Source: Armigeres subalbatus (lineage: Eukaryota > Arthropoda > Insecta > Diptera > Culicidae). From it: DNA of 64,000 nt. The stretch is from assembly GCF_024139115.2 (NCBI RefSeq), contig NC_085141.1:406435612-406499611 (forward strand). Direction: 5' to 3'. A program made the translations under genes and the position numbers. Shown here piece after piece: positions 35,408-47,114 of the stretch; positions within the stretch are counted from its first letter, which is position 1; each line of letters begins with the position of its first letter. The notes under the pieces are model-generated. The model saw only the letters and a list, made by a program, of their open reading frames with translations. It was not told the origin of the DNA and did no database searches.

Positions 35408-36849
35408 AGAATCTTTCGGTCCGAGGAAAACAACCAAAGCCAAAGGAAGTGTAGGCGGGTCTTTTTCTCGATTAAATAACGAATATCTTACTCCTTCTGT
35501 CGCTTCTCTTTCACTTATCTTCCTCTCGTTGTTGTCTCCCAAGAAAATGTTTGTTCGTCCCGTTACAGTAGTGGATCATCGTCAAGAATGGCAACTAGGT
35601 AAACATCAGCATCGTTATTACTTAAGCACCTTAAAATCCCTTCCTTTCCTACTGTATTCTTGTATATCATAACCAAATCGCGAGTCTTTCGGGAAACTAA
35701 CATTAATGCATAACATGAAAAATTGTAATTAAATCAATAAACGAAAGTTAGTTTTTTCAAATCACTTTTTTTTTGCGTGCTGGATTTAAAAAAATGTGTG
35801 CGTTATGGATTCCTTAAGCCTCTGTAACCTGCATATAAAAAAAACTAGATCCATTAGTGCGTGTGTTACCGACAAAAAATCCAGGCTTCCTTGTTGTGAA
35901 TTCACGCACTAGTGGATCGGTCGTAGTCGCATCATGAAGAACCCTACTTTGGAGTGAATCGATTGACTTTCGGAATCGCCATTAGACCTTGGTCGGTAGT
36001 TTGAAAGAGCTACTGGACTTGAAATAAAATTCAGCTTTGGAGAGAATAGTTGAACCTAGAACTAGAGATTGGACCACATTGCATCAAGAAAAAATCAATC
36101 CTAGAGTGGGTCTGTCGGTAGTTTGGTGGCATTGGTTGACGTGGTTAGGCCAAAAAATTTCAACTTTAAAGTAGATCAATTGTCATCATTACTCATTGCG
36201 CATGTCCTTTCGACAGCTCTGTCGTATGACAGTTTTTATGGTTTGCTCGTTTCGAGTCGAGGTGTGCAATGCCCCCTAGGTTTTGGTATTCAGCATGTCT
36301 TTTGATAAGTGTTTCGTTTAAATCTTTAGTAGACTGTATAGACCCAAAAGAAAAAATTAAAATCAAAATATCATCGGCTCTGCTTTTTTTTACCATCATA
36401 CAAGTGTCTGGTTTAAATGAATCGCAAATGTCACTGGATGAAATGCGATCGTATTGTCCGTTTTTGAATCTCAAATAATTTGCCTACATAAAATGAGAGA
36501 ATTAATATTAAATTCAATCAAACTCGCTCTCACTACTTCCGAGTATCTATTATTTGAAAACGGCTTAGATTTCTTAGTCACGAACAAAAATTATACGCGC
36601 TTTTTTTTATAAAGTCTACTCTGTGTTTCGCCTTTGGCGTATTGATGTCCTCATCTAGGGCTTCTTTCCCAGAAACTTCTTCCATTCTTCAGTTCAATTG
36701 TGTTTCCTGTTCAATTCAAGTGGTATCCAACCCCTAAAAAAATAACCTTGAAGACATTATTTGTCATAATTTCCCATAGCTCTGGATTTTAGCGCCACCT
36801 TAAGGCCTGGTGCCTTTTGCGGGGGTCAACCTGCTACGGCGCTGCGTAT
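35408..36849. other. Spacer; one strong hairpin
   Basis: No supported gene. GATCCATTAGTGCGTG (35848-35863) and CACGCACTAGTGGATC (35903-35918) form a 16-bp stem with one wobble. The rest is AT-rich, including a non-conserved open frame near 36193-36474 that I do not credit. Confidence 0.45.
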
Positions 36850-36996
36850 GTTGAGAGACACTGAAGACGCCCTTACTGTTGAAGTCTAAATACATATCTG
36901 TCAAAAGGTAAATGTGGTGGAATTAAATGGGATGGTATGAACTCGTCTTATGACAAGTGACGACATTCCACTAAAAGCTCAACATAATTTTCTTAT
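36850..36996 (+). mobile_element. Hammerhead-bearing retroelement, copy A (degraded)
   Basis: It carries the 46-nt module at 36857-36902 (GACACTGAAGAC, then ATACATATCTGTC), the arm sequence ACTCGTCTTATGACA and the 3' tail ACATTCCACTAAAAGCTCAA, TTTTCTTAT. Three core or stem positions are changed (GGCC to GCCC, GGTC to AGTC, GAAA to TAAA), so the ribozyme would be dead. Only one arm is present. Confidence 0.65.
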
Positions 36997-38074
36997 CAAT
37001 ACAAGTGAGTACATTTTGTTTTCAAATTTGTACATTATATCGAGTTGCACGTTCTATCAAAGCATGAATAATCATCCTTATTTTGGATTATTATTAGTTT
37101 ATGTACGATCATTTGTTTTATGAAATATGATTCAGTTAGCAGTATGAGCCAGTTTTTCTTGTAAAAAATTCCGACAAATTTGTTCGAAATGGAGAAAAAT
37201 GGATTATCATCTATACACCCAGGTTTTTTTTTACACGGTTTGGTTTTCGTCATTTAAGACCTTCAGCGTCAATGAAACAATGAGTTAACCCCATGAAAAA
37301 ATTCACAAAAAATCAAAGAAAATTCAGGGGGTATTTGAAAAGCTGTGAAAGTTCAGGTTATCCGAGAAATTAATGAATTCCAACCGCGTTAAAAAAAACC
37401 TGGGTGTATAAACAACAGGGGGAAAAATATTTATTTATTTTTTTTAGAAGAAAAAAAGAGAGAAAAATATAATATATAAATATGAATGAGTAGTTTTTAG
37501 CGTGCTTTGGGCATGAAAAAATAGTATTTTGGCCATAACTTCCGATCCCATAGTTCAATCTGGCCAATTTTCATTAACAATTTTCAATAGGAATTTACGA
37601 ACGATTTTTTGAAGATATTTCTGAACGGATTCCATCAACATTTTGCTCAGGAGTTCCTTCAGAACCTCATTCAGGAATGCCTTTGGAAGTTCCTTAGGAA
37701 ATCCTTCGGACGTTTCTTCGGAAATCCCTCTAGCAACCCTTCCGGAAATTCGTTTAGATTTAGACCTCCGGAAATTGATTTAGAAATTCTTACGATTTCA
37801 GATTTCTTTTGCCATTTCCTTCAAAAAATCATTCAAAAATTATTTAGGATCTCTATCGAAAACAATTTCATTCTTTAATAAATTTACGAAAGAATTCACT
37901 TGACAAAACTTCCAGAAAAACTTCAGTAGGACCTTCTAGAACTACTTTCTAGAGTTTTAAAGGATTTTCAAGAGAAAACTTCGAGGAAATATCTGGGGTA
38001 ATTTCCAAAGGCATCCCCGGATGATTCTCAGGAAGAATCCTTGAAGAGTTCAACGGAATACCTGGAGGAGTTTT
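36997..38074. other. Spacer with degenerate AATTCC-type array
   Basis: No gene. About 37600-38060 is an array of diverged words such as TTCCTTCAGGAATCC and GGAATTCC-like steps, as in the hAT interior at 20690-21610. Confidence 0.45.
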
Positions 38075-38990
38075 CTAAATTTTTACTGGTGGGAATTCCT
38101 TGAAAGGTTTCCAAAAGTATTTCTGTAGAGTTTTCGGTACTTCCCTAAGAATTCTTAAAAGAATGTCCATGTCATGCGCAAAACAAATAACTTGACTGGA
38201 TTTGTTGAAAATCGTGCAACGGCTGTTACACCCGGCTCTCCACATGACACCTTCTAGCGCAATGTTAAACAGCAAACACGAAAGTGATGGACCTTGTCTT
38301 AGTCTTCGGCGCGATTCGGACGAATTGGAGTGTTCGCCCGAAATCTTCAAACAGTTTTGCACACCATCCAGCGTTCCTTTGATCAGTCTGGTAAGCTTCC
38401 CAGGGAAGCTGTTCTCGTCCATAATTTTCCATAGCTCTACGCGTTCTATACTGTCGTATGCCGCCCCAAAATCGATGAACAAATGGTGCGTTGAGACCTT
38501 ATTCGCGGCATTTTCGAAGGATTTGCCGTACAGTAAAAATCTGGTTCGTTGTCGAGCGGCCCTCAACGGAACCGGCTTGATAACTTCCTAAGAACTCACT
38601 CACTAATGGTGACAGACGACGAAAGATGATCTGGTATATCTCTTCGTAGGAGGCATTAAGGATGGTGACCGCTTAAAAGTTCTCAAACTCCAGCTTGTCG
38701 CCTTTCTGTATATGTATGACCCTTTCCTTCCACTCCACCGGTAGCTGTTCAGCTTCCCACATTCTGACAATCAGTTTGTGCAGGCAATAAGCTAGCTTTT
38801 CTGGGCCCCCATCTTGATGAGCTCAGCTCCGATACCCTCCTTACCAGCTGATTTATTGGTCTTTAGTTGTTGGATGGCATCCTTAACTTCCCTCAAGGTG
38901 GGATTGGGTTGGCTGGTTGGTTTCCAAACTCCGCTGAACTGACGTAGTCCGTTCAGCTCGTGCAGGACGCATTTCATGACACAGGAATGA
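38075..38990 (-). pseudogene. RTE reverse-transcriptase fragment (RTE-3 family)
   Basis: Two minus-strand pieces match RTE-3: PTLREVKDAIQQLKTNK (38792-38977) and HHLFIDFGAAYDSIERVELW through LSCLLFNIALEGVMWRAG (38075-38566). Motif A is kept. Motif C reads FAHD in place of FADD, so the enzyme is inactive. The endonuclease and C-terminal parts are absent. The 5' side is cut by hammerhead element copy B and the 3' side runs into a degenerate array. Confidence 0.8.
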
Positions 38991-39115
38991 GCTTGTCATA
39001 AGACGAGTTTATACAATCCCATTGAATTCCACCACTTAATTGTATCTTGACAGATACGTATTTCGACCTCAACAGTAAGGCCGTCTTCAGTGTCTTGTAC
39101 TTGACTCGACTGGCA
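38991..39115 (-). mobile_element. Hammerhead-bearing retroelement, copy B (single arm)
   Basis: Minus-strand element of one arm. It has TGACTCGAGTCAAG-like sequence, then the intact 46-nt module (39049-39094), then the AATTAAGTGGTGGAATTCAA block and ACTCGTCTTATGACA. The 3' tail seen in copies A, C and E is missing. It abuts the RTE fragment at 38990. Confidence 0.7.
39049..39094 (-). ncRNA. Hammerhead-like ribozyme motif (copy B)
   Basis: Order on the minus strand: GACA (stem I), CTGAAGA (core), C, GGCC (stem II), 10-nt loop, GGTC (stem II), GAAA (core), TACGTA (palindromic stem III), then T and C (predicted cleavage after C), then TGTC (stem I). An extra base between CTGAAGA and GGCC is a feature I recall from Penelope-like elements. 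The loop-less stem III suggests activity only as a dimer. All core positions are intact. Confidence 0.55.
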
Positions 39116-39982
39116 GAGAATTGGGTAATTTTTGTTGGCGCTTGGTGCGTTTTACAGAGCCCGGCCCATATATCAAAAGGAAGCCATTTTTATCTGTAAT
39201 CGATTGACATCGTCGTACAATTGAGAAACACTTTCAATTTGTTAAAATAGTAACATTTATACGAGGAGAAAACTGTTCATGGTTTGAACTAAAATGTATC
39301 GTGTTTTGTGTCGTGACCAACGACCGTTCGCCGCAACAATACTCAGCAAACTGACTTCCGTCGTCGATTCGTTCTGACACGAACTCGAGAAAATTAAAAA
39401 CATTTTTGCGTTACCATGGGGCTCAAATTAGCTCAATACACGTTGATTCGAGTTACTCAATAAATAAGTGCATACCATTAGAACATATGTCAAATGCAGA
39501 TTTCAAGGGATTGATGGTAATGGCATTTTGCTATAATAATTTCATCATAACATCTAATGCCAATCTTATCCACTACATTCTTCCCCTCCTCTACTCTTGA
39601 GGTGTTTTATTGCAAATTTCATTGAGGTGCCCCATTCCATATATCGTTGATCCTAGATAAACATCATTATTCAATTTTTATGAATCAATCTTAGTTTGAC
39701 AATATGACAATCTGAATCCCATCCAAATCCAGTCCGAATTAAATCCAAATCCTATCCAAGGAAACCTGGTGCTCAATTAATGCCCAATTAATTGGGTTCT
39801 AAAGCCCTACCTCGTTTATGGTTGCAATCGATAGTGCATCGGTCAAGAATACTTGAATTCTGGTAAAAGTCTAAATCAGTTAAAATAATATTTTTGTGTA
39901 AAGACATTTCAAGCCAAATTTTGGGCTGTGCGACATTTCAGAACGAATGAACCATCAGCTCAAAACGTCAGGTCCATATATA
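39116..39982. other. No gene seen
   Basis: AT-rich spacer left of the foldback element; no repeat recognised. Confidence 0.45.
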
Positions 39983-40449
39983 CAGGGGTTAGACAAAAGG
40001 TTGAGATAGGTAAAAATAAGTCGAAATTCAAATCAGCTTAACTATGTAATACTATGTGTCCCCGTGGTGCTGGCCGGGGTACGAGAAACCTTAGAGAAGA
40101 TCGGGTAACCAACCCCAGTGGGAACTATGGTCGTATGCTGACTGGGAAGGGTGGGCTTGCTCCTCTTCGGAGGTGCAAATCTTACTGAGCATCTGTTCTC
40201 CATGTCAGGATCGGCTCACAACAGCGTCTGTTCTCCATGTTAGGGGCGGCTGATCATCGTCCGAATGCCAGCGAGGGACTCTAAGTGAAACTGTGCACCA
40301 TGGTCCACCGGGAATAAGGAGGAATGGTCCTCCGGAAATTTAGGGGGTTTGGTGTCAGGCCCTGCAAGCCAGCCTTTAAAAAACCATAAGCAACGAACAA
40401 TCAACAAGAGAGTACGGACCGGAACCATCGGCGAAGACCACTGCGACGA

Positions 40450-41058
40450 AAAGGGACTAGCGATTGGAAACTCGGTTCGTGGAACTGCAAATCTCTCAAC
40501 TTCATCGGGAGCACACGCATACTCGCCGATGTGCTCAAAGACCGTGGATTCGGCATCGTAGCGCTGCAGGAGGTTTGTTGGAAGGGATCAATGGTGCGAA
40601 CGTTTAGAGGTAATCATACCATCTACCAGAGCTGCGGCAACACACACGAGCTGGGAACAGCTTTCATAGTGATGGGCGATATGCAAAGGCGCGTGATCGG
40701 GTGGTGGCCGATCAATGAAAGAATGTGCAGGTTGAGGATCAAAGGCCGGTTCTTCAACTTCAGCATAATCAACGTCCATAGCCCACACTCCGGAAGCACT
40801 GATGATGATAAAGACGCATTCTACGCGCAGCTGGAACGTGAGTACGACAGCTGCCCAAGCCACGATGTAAAAATCATCATAGGAGACTGGAACGCTCAGG
40901 TTGGCCAAGAGGAGGAGTTTAGACCGACTATTGGAAAGTTCAGCGCTCCCCGACTGACGAACGAAAACGGCCTACGACTAATTGATTTCGCCGCCTCCAA
41001 GAATATGGCCATTCGCAGCACCTACTTCCAACACAGCCTCCCGTATCGATACACCTGA
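40450..41058 (+). pseudogene. RTE-3 endonuclease domain
   Basis: Motifs in order: WNCKSLNF, VALQEVCWKG, INVHSPHSG and KIIIGDWNAQVG (Asp-Asn). The frame stops at TGA 41056-41058, where RTE relatives have Trp, then continues in the same frame with QIDYVLIDEW and SDHYLVKV, completing the domain by about 41190. A single base change therefore accounts for the break. Confidence 0.8.
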
Positions 41059-41178
41059 AGATCACCACTGCAGACAGAATCACAAATCGACTACGTTCTG
41101 ATTGATGAATGGCACTTCTCCGACATTATCGACGTCAGGACATATCGTGGCGCTAACATAGACTCGGACCACTATCTG

Positions 41179-42537
41179 GTGAAGGTTAAACTGCGCCCAA
41201 AACTATCCGTCATCAACAATGTTCGGTACCGACGACCGCCGCGGTACGACCTAGAGCGACTGAAGCAACCTGATGTCGCCACTGCATACGCGCAGCATCT
41301 CGAGGCAGCGTTGCCGGAAGAGGGTGAGCTCGATGGGGCCCCTCTTGAGGACTGCTGGAGTACAGTTAAAGCAGCCATTAACGACGCAGCGGAGAACAAC
41401 GTCGGGTATATGGGTCGAAGTCGACGGAACGATTGGTTCGACGAAGAGTGCAGACAGATTCTGGAGGAGAAGGACGCAGCGCGGGCGGTCGCGCTGCAGC
41501 AAGGTACCCGGCAGAACGTGGAACGTTATAGACGGAAGCGGAGACAGCAGACCCGCCTTTTTCAGGAGAAGAAACACCGCCTGGAAGAAGCGGAGTGCGA
41601 GGAGATGGAACAGCTGTGCCGTTCTCAAGATACACGCAAGTTCTATCAGAAGCTCAACGCATCCCGCAAAGGCTTCGTGCAGCGAGCCGAAATGTGCCGG
41701 GATAAGGATGGGAGCATCTTGACGGACGAACGTGTGGTGATCGAAAGGTGGAAGCAGCACTACGAGGAACATCTGAATGGCGCTGAGAGTACAGGCAGTG
41801 AAAGTCAAGGCAGCGGAGGAGATGACTACGTCAGTTCAGCGGACGATGGAAGCCAACCAGCCCCCACCTTGAGGGAAGTTAAGGATGCCATTCAACAGCT
41901 AAAGACCAATAAAGCAGCTGGTAAGGATGGTATCGGAGCTGAGCTCATCAAGATGGGCCCGGAAAAGCTGGCCACTTGCCTGCACATATTGATATTTAGA
42001 ATCTGAGAAACTGAACAGCTACCGGAAGAGTGAAAGGAAGGAGTTATATGCCCCATCTACAAGAAAGGCGACTAACTGGAGTGTGAGAACTTTCGAGCGA
42101 TCACCATCCCTAATGCCGCCCACAAAGTGATATCCCAGATTATCTTCCGTCGTCTGTCACCATTAGTGAATGAGTTCGTGGGAAGTTATCAAGCCGGCTT
42201 CGTTGACGGCCGCTCGACAACGGACCAGATCTTTACTGTACGGCAAATTCTTCAAAAATGCCGTGAATACCAGGTCCCAACGCACCATCTGTTCGTTGAT
42301 TTCAAGGCGGCATACGACAGTATAGACCGCGTAGAGCTATGGAAAATTATGGACGAGAACAGCTTCACTGGGAAGCTTACCAGACTGATCAAAGCAACGG
42401 TGGATGGTGTGCAAAACTGTGTGAAGATTTCGGGCGAACACTCCAGTTCGTTCGAATCGCGCCGGGGACTAAGACAAGGTGATGGACTTTCGTGCCTGTT
42501 GTTCAACATTGCGCTAGAAGGTGTAAGCCGGGTGTAA
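41179..42537 (+). pseudogene. RTE-3 linker and reverse transcriptase, motifs A and B
   Basis: The linker runs from about 41180 to 41860. Then come TLREVKDAIQQLKTNKAAGKDG, split by stops near 42004-42070, IFRRLSPLVNEFVGSYQAGF, FVDFKAAYDSID (motif A, Asp present) and RRGLRQGDGLSCLLFNIALEG (motif B). All pieces are in one frame up to the deletion near 42520, so most damage is nonsense mutation rather than indels. Confidence 0.8.
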
Positions 42538-42559
42538 CAGCCGGGGTACGATTTTCAAC

Positions 42560-43374
42560 AGATCCAGTCAATTTATTTGCTTCGCGGATGACATGGACAT
42601 TGTCGGCCGAACATTTGCAAAGGTGGCAGAACTGTACACCCGCCTGAAACGTGAAGCAACAAAAGTTGGACTGGTGGTGAATGCGTCAAAGACAAAGTAC
42701 ATGCTTGTGGGCGGAACCGAGCGCGACAGGGCCCGCCTGGGAAGCAGTGTTACGATAGCCGGGGATACCTTCGAGGTGGTCGAGGAATTCGTCTACCTCG
42801 GATCCTTGCTAACGGCTGACAACAACGTTAGTCGTGAAATACGAAGGCGCATCATCTGTGGAAGTCGGGCCTACTACGGGCTCCAGAAGAAACTGCGGTC
42901 GAAAAGATTCGCCACCGCACCAAATGTGTCATGTACAAGACGTTAATAAGACCGGTAGTCCTCTACGGACATGAAACATGGACAATGCTCGAGGAGGACT
43001 TGCAAGCACTCGGAGTATTCGAGAGACGGGTGCTTAGGACCATCTTTGGCGGTGTGCAAGAAGACGGTGTGTGGCGGCGAAGAATGAACCATGAGCTCGC
43101 CCAACTCTACGGCGAACCCAGTATCCAGAAGGTAGCTAAAGCCAGAAGGGTACGATGGGCAGGACATGTTGCAAGAATGCCGGACAGCAACCCTGCAAAG
43201 ATGGTGTTCGCTTCCGATCCGGCAGGTACGAGACGGCGTGGAGCGCAGCGAGCGAGATGGGCAGACCAGGTGCAGAACGACTTGGCGAGCGTGGGGCGTA
43301 TCCGAGGATGGAGAGATGCGGCCTCGAACCGTGCATTGTGGCGTCAAATTGTTGATTCAGTGTTATCTGTTTAG
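42560..43374 (+). pseudogene. RTE-3 motif C and C-terminal domain
   Basis: CFADDMDIVGR (motif C with both Asp) is followed by KTKYMLVGG, FVYLGSLLTADNNVS and REIRRRI, a frameshift near 42915, then YKTLIRPVVLYGHETWTML, GVFERRVLRTIFGGVQ and GTRRRGAQRARWADQV. The same C-terminal block is found in RTE-2 at 24350-24761. Confidence 0.8.
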
Positions 43375-44397
43375 ATGTTAACTAAATAAATAAATAAATA
43401 AATGTGTATATTAATCCGATTTTGATAAAACCAGGACCATAAAAAGCGGACACTCTTCTAGTATACTGTCCCTCTGCAAAACCTGAGATTGGTCCTTGGC
43501 CACCGGAAATGTTCCGGATTTTTCGAGGGTATGTTCAAGATGCATTTTTTCCACTGCTTGTCATTTTATGTGACGTTAACTTTCATCATGTTTTATGCTC
43601 TCTTCGAAAACTAGAACTAATATGCCGGCCAATGGTGGCTGTAGATCGAGAATCCATCAAAACTATGCAGAGATATGGCCATTTCCGTAAAAACGGCTCC
43701 GGCAACATGATGTAATGATAAAAGATCGGAATAATGCCATTATGAGTACCAGAATTAATGAATTTGCGAGACGATAATTACAGAAACATTTCTAGAGTGA
43801 TAGTGTCCACTGCCACCCTTATAGCAGGTTCCAAGGGCCTTCCAGGAGGGGCCGATATTGGCACCATCTGGAACCATGCATATATGGGTGTCGAAATTCA
43901 TATTTTCCCAAGACGATGAATATAGGACCTTTATTAGAGATATATTTTGAGAACTGTGAGACTCTTTGTCCAATTTGTAACAGGTTCCGGAAGTTCTGCG
44001 AAAGTGACATTTGTTCAGGGTGTATAGCCAATCCCGTACCGTTCTCACGAAAATGGCCATATCTCTGCGTATACCCATCGGATTTTCAATCTGCAGCCAG
44101 CTTTGGTCAGCATATTAGTTCTAGTTTCTGGGGAAAACATAAAACATGATGGCAGTAAACGTCATATAAAATGACAAGCAGCAGAAAAAATGCATTTTTA
44201 ACATACCCTCGGAAAACCCGGAACACCACCGGTGGCCAAAGGCCAATCAGAGGTTTCGCATAGGGCCAGTATACTAGAAGAGTTTCCGCGTCCGATGGTC
44301 CCAGTTTGATCAAAATCGGATCATTCTACGCAAAGTTATGCTGATTTGAACTTCGACAAATTTTTGCCTATCTCAACCTTTTTGTCTAACCCCTGTA

Positions 44398-45173
44398 TTA
44401 ACTGTCAAAGGTTGAGTCAAGTGCCCTGCGATGTTTTGCTAGTGCGTTTGAAACATATTCTTCCGTACGTCAAACAAGACCGAAAATGTCGAGGAAGCAT
44501 CTTTAATCTATTTTTAAATTTCAAATTAAACAATGCTCCATTCGATTTTTGAGTCGAAAGAAAAATTGGAGCATTCAGGATAATTAACTTCATTGTTCCC
44601 TGAAAGAAAAACGAATATCGATTTTTCAGTTTGACAGTTAATACAGGACCCAATTCTAGAAATTTATCCCAAACGATTTCTGAGGATTCCAAAAGATCAA
44701 CAGTATCCCATTTTTTTTTTTAATATTTAACTGACAGTATTTGTTATTCCAAATTTTCTTTTTTTTCACTAAAAAAAGGATCGACAATTAAATTCAAAAT
44801 TTCATTATCTCTGTCGAAATACCAAGACTCTTGAAGTTTTATTGGAAACCTGAGAATAAATTTTCAAATTAAATAGAGGAGTATGTCTGAATAATGAACA
44901 GTTCAAATCAGAGCTTAAAATATTCATCTTCATGAAGCAACTTCGGTCCGAATTTTGACAAACATCGCATGAATATTCAAAACATAGAATGACATAGTCA
45001 GACGATTACTCCACGAACTATTTCAATAATTTATCAATTTGTAAAATGTGCATAAATATTCAATGACTAATATTCAACTGAATATTGACTGTCCAGAGCC
45101 GACTATGAATGTGTCGGAAGTGAACTGACAAATGAAGAAAAGTGGTCTTCACTAGAAAATTTCGATTATTTTA
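44398..45173. other. No gene seen
   Basis: AT-rich spacer. Near 44395-44650 are the words TTAACTGTCAAA and, inverted, TTTGACAGTTAA, which may be remnants of another palindromic repeat. Confidence 0.4.
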
Positions 45174-45185
45174 CACTCTGGTTCT

Positions 45186-45435
45186 CCTGTCATAAGACGA
45201 GTTTAAACAATCCCATTGAATTCCACCACTTAATTGTATCCTGACAGATACGTATTTCGACCTCAACAGTAAGGCCGTCTTCAGTGTCTTGTACTTGACT
45301 CTGACTCCTTACTGTTGAGGTCGAAATACGTATCTGTCAGGATACAATTAAGTGGTGGAATTCAATGGGATTGTTTAAACTCGTCTTATGACAGGTGAAA
45401 ACATTCCACTAAAAAGCTCAAAATAATTTTCTTAT
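45186..45435. mobile_element. Hammerhead-bearing retroelement, copy C (two inverted arms)
   Basis: Flanked by a perfect 12-bp duplication CACTCTGGTTCT (45174-45185, 45436-45447). The left arm (minus) holds a complete 46-nt module at 45243-45288. The right arm (plus) repeats the same sequence from TTACTGTTGAGGTCGAAATA onward but lacks the CTGAAGACGG half. The 3' tail ACATTCCACTAAAAAGCTCA ends TTTTCTTAT. The long duplication indicates target-primed insertion, as for Penelope-like elements or retrozymes. It interrupts the LINE remnant at 45436. Confidence 0.75.
45243..45288 (-). ncRNA. Hammerhead-like ribozyme motif (copy C)
   Basis: Identical core to copy B: GACA, CTGAAGA, C, GGCC, loop, GGTC, GAAA, TACGTA, TC, TGTC. 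All helices and conserved bases are intact. Confidence 0.55.
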
Positions 45436-45780
45436 CACTCTGGTTCTGCCGATGGAGAACAATGCACTCACTGTGGAGTCCTGATAGAAACTATCCAACA
45501 CAAGTTTTTGAGTGCCCCAGAGTACGAGACGCGTATCGACTACTGCAACAAAAACTTCAAGCGCTGACGGATGATCGACGCGATTTTCAACACGATGATC
45601 TGTTGCGGCTCACTCTTGTAGATATTTTTACACCAACACGAAGAAAAATTCTTAAAATTTTAAGCGAATATTTCGCATTCATTGACAAGTGCAATGGATT
45701 AGTAGATGTGAATGAGATTAATTTTCTTTTAAATATCGTACTTTGAACAATTATGTAAATATTTATTTCTAATTAACTAA
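45436..45780 (+). pseudogene. 3' remnant of a LINE with C-terminal zinc-finger motif
   Basis: The sequence reads SGSADGEQCTHCGVLIETIQHKF, then after a one-base shift ECPRVRDAYRLLQQKLQALT and on to NEINFLLNIVL with a stop at 45744-45746. The C..C......ET..H.F..CP spacing is the zinc-binding tail found after reverse transcriptase in Loner/LOA/I-type elements. AATAAA lies near 45786. Everything upstream of the finger is lost or unrecognisable. Confidence 0.6.
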
Positions 45781-45910
45781 ACGACAAATAAACGCTTGAA
45801 AAAATTGAAGTTAAGAAAAATGCGAATAACCATTTTGAATATTAAGTTTCCTAGTGCATTTGTACGTAACTTCAGAAATTATGCTACAATTCCGGCTAAA
45901 GTTTGAAAAG

Positions 45911-45971
45911 TTTGTCATTGCTTGAGGTAGCCCAGAAAAAAATCTTAAGGGGTACCTCAAGCAATGACAAA
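45911..45971. other. Perfect 19-bp hairpin
   Basis: TTTGTCATTGCTTGAGGTA (45911-45929) is the exact reverse complement of TACCTCAAGCAATGACAAA (45953-45971), with a 23-nt loop. A partial further copy, GCCTCAAGGGGTACC, follows. It could be a young inverted duplication or the centre of a small foldback. I see no flanking gene. Confidence 0.6.
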
Positions 45972-47114
45972 GCCTCAAGGGGTACCACTCACCAAAAAAG
46001 TTGAGATCATGGCTGCATTAGATAAACGGATAACAATCACACTATTTTAGCATTCATATTAAATTTGCAATTTTCATTAGTATAGCGGCATAATTAACCA
46101 AAACTTTTTTGGGCAATACATATTTGAAGCACTCGTTGCCAAAATGCAGCTTACGGTTTTCGTTTGAAGCAGCAGATTGTAATTGTCTACCTTACGTTAC
46201 GGCTTTTTCAAACGATTTATAGTGAACAATGCATCAACCTTTCATGGGCTGAAAAAGCATCCACCACCAGAGTTCAGATTAGGAACATTTGCCGATCACA
46301 AAGTCTATTTGGCGTGAAAATTTTGGTGTTGATTGTTGATTGATTGTTGATTTTGACTACTTGGCGTACTGACCGAAAGAAAGCAATAACGATTTACAAC
46401 GATAAATGAGCTCAACCACATAATAATAGGCTAATGTTTGAGCCATATACCTCATTTTACCTTTTTCTTGTATCAAGCTTCCTTGTAGTTAATTTATTAT
46501 TTTAAACGGTTTTTTTTGTAGCCATTTAACTCACGAAAGAGTTGTTCGATTTGCAATATTTGATGACTAATTGATAAATCGTTCAACCCCCTTTTTACGT
46601 CACTTAAATTTGGGACGTAAGCCAAATGTGACGTAAAAAGATTATTTGCTAAAATTTCTTTGTTCGAGAAACTACATATGTGCCTGTACTTTAAAGAGCA
46701 ATCATGGAGTACTGCTTTTACAGTTTTTACACTGGAAGTACCCCAGGGTGTTAGCTTTTGCCAAAAATTATTGATCTGTATGAAAGAAACGGGCGATTTT
46801 GTAGTTTTTTGTTGTTTTCTCGAAATTGTGTAAAATGAATACATATAGGCAGTTTATCAAACAAATGATTCTATTCTAGTCGAAACTCATTAATAAAGTT
46901 TTATTAATTGTGTGTTTTTAATTTCAAAACATTGTCCTGTACATAATATGCAAGGCGATCAGTAAACTAAAGCCTACACAACCAGTACTATGTATGAAGG
47001 GCTGCGGAATAAAAGATCAAACGGATAAAACGTCGAATAAACAAATTATGCAATCTTCCTGATAGAAACAAAATAATGAATAATGTGTTAAAAATATGCT
47101 TCTGAACTCAAATT
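45972..47114. other. No gene credited
   Basis: AT-rich. A 115-codon minus-strand open frame (46497-46844) has no recognisable motif and is not credited. GATTGTT repeats occur near 46325. Confidence 0.4.

Larger units (their letters stand above)
40060..43401 (+). pseudogene. RTE/JAM1-like retrotransposon (RTE-3) with AAAT tail
   Basis: A 3.3-kb insert flanked by ATGTGT (40054-40059, 43402-43407) and ending in AAATAAATAAATAAAT. The endonuclease starts near 40450 (WKLGSWNCKSL) and the C-terminus ends at 43374. Point lesions: TGA for Trp at 41056-41058; stops near 42004, 42031 and 42070 between linker and RT; a deletion frameshift near 42520; and a frameshift near 42915. Catalytic motifs remain readable, including FADDMD for RT motif C (about 42580). 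It is less decayed than RTE-2 and is the same family as the fragment at 38075-38990. Confidence 0.85.
39983..44395. mobile_element. TA-flanked foldback (Tc1/mariner-like) element split by RTE-3
   Basis: Both ends are CAGGGGTTAGACAAA with continuing inverted repeats (GGTTGAGATAGG, then AAATCAGC). TA flanks both sides (39981-39982, 44396-44397). After removing RTE-3 (40060-43401) and one ATGTGT, the left arm continues at 43408 and is the inverse of 44030-44330, for example CTTCTAGTATACTG and GCAGAGATATGGCCATTT. Arms are therefore about 370 bp around a 300-bp centre. No transposase is visible. The CAGGGG end and TA target fit Tc1/mariner-type non-autonomous elements. Confidence 0.8.

Noticed and set aside
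36193..36474. 93-codon minus-strand open frame
   Set aside because: No motif, no splice context, AT-rich surroundings; not better than chance.
46497..46844. 115-codon minus-strand open frame
   Set aside because: No recognisable domain and no conserved-looking pattern; left as spacer.
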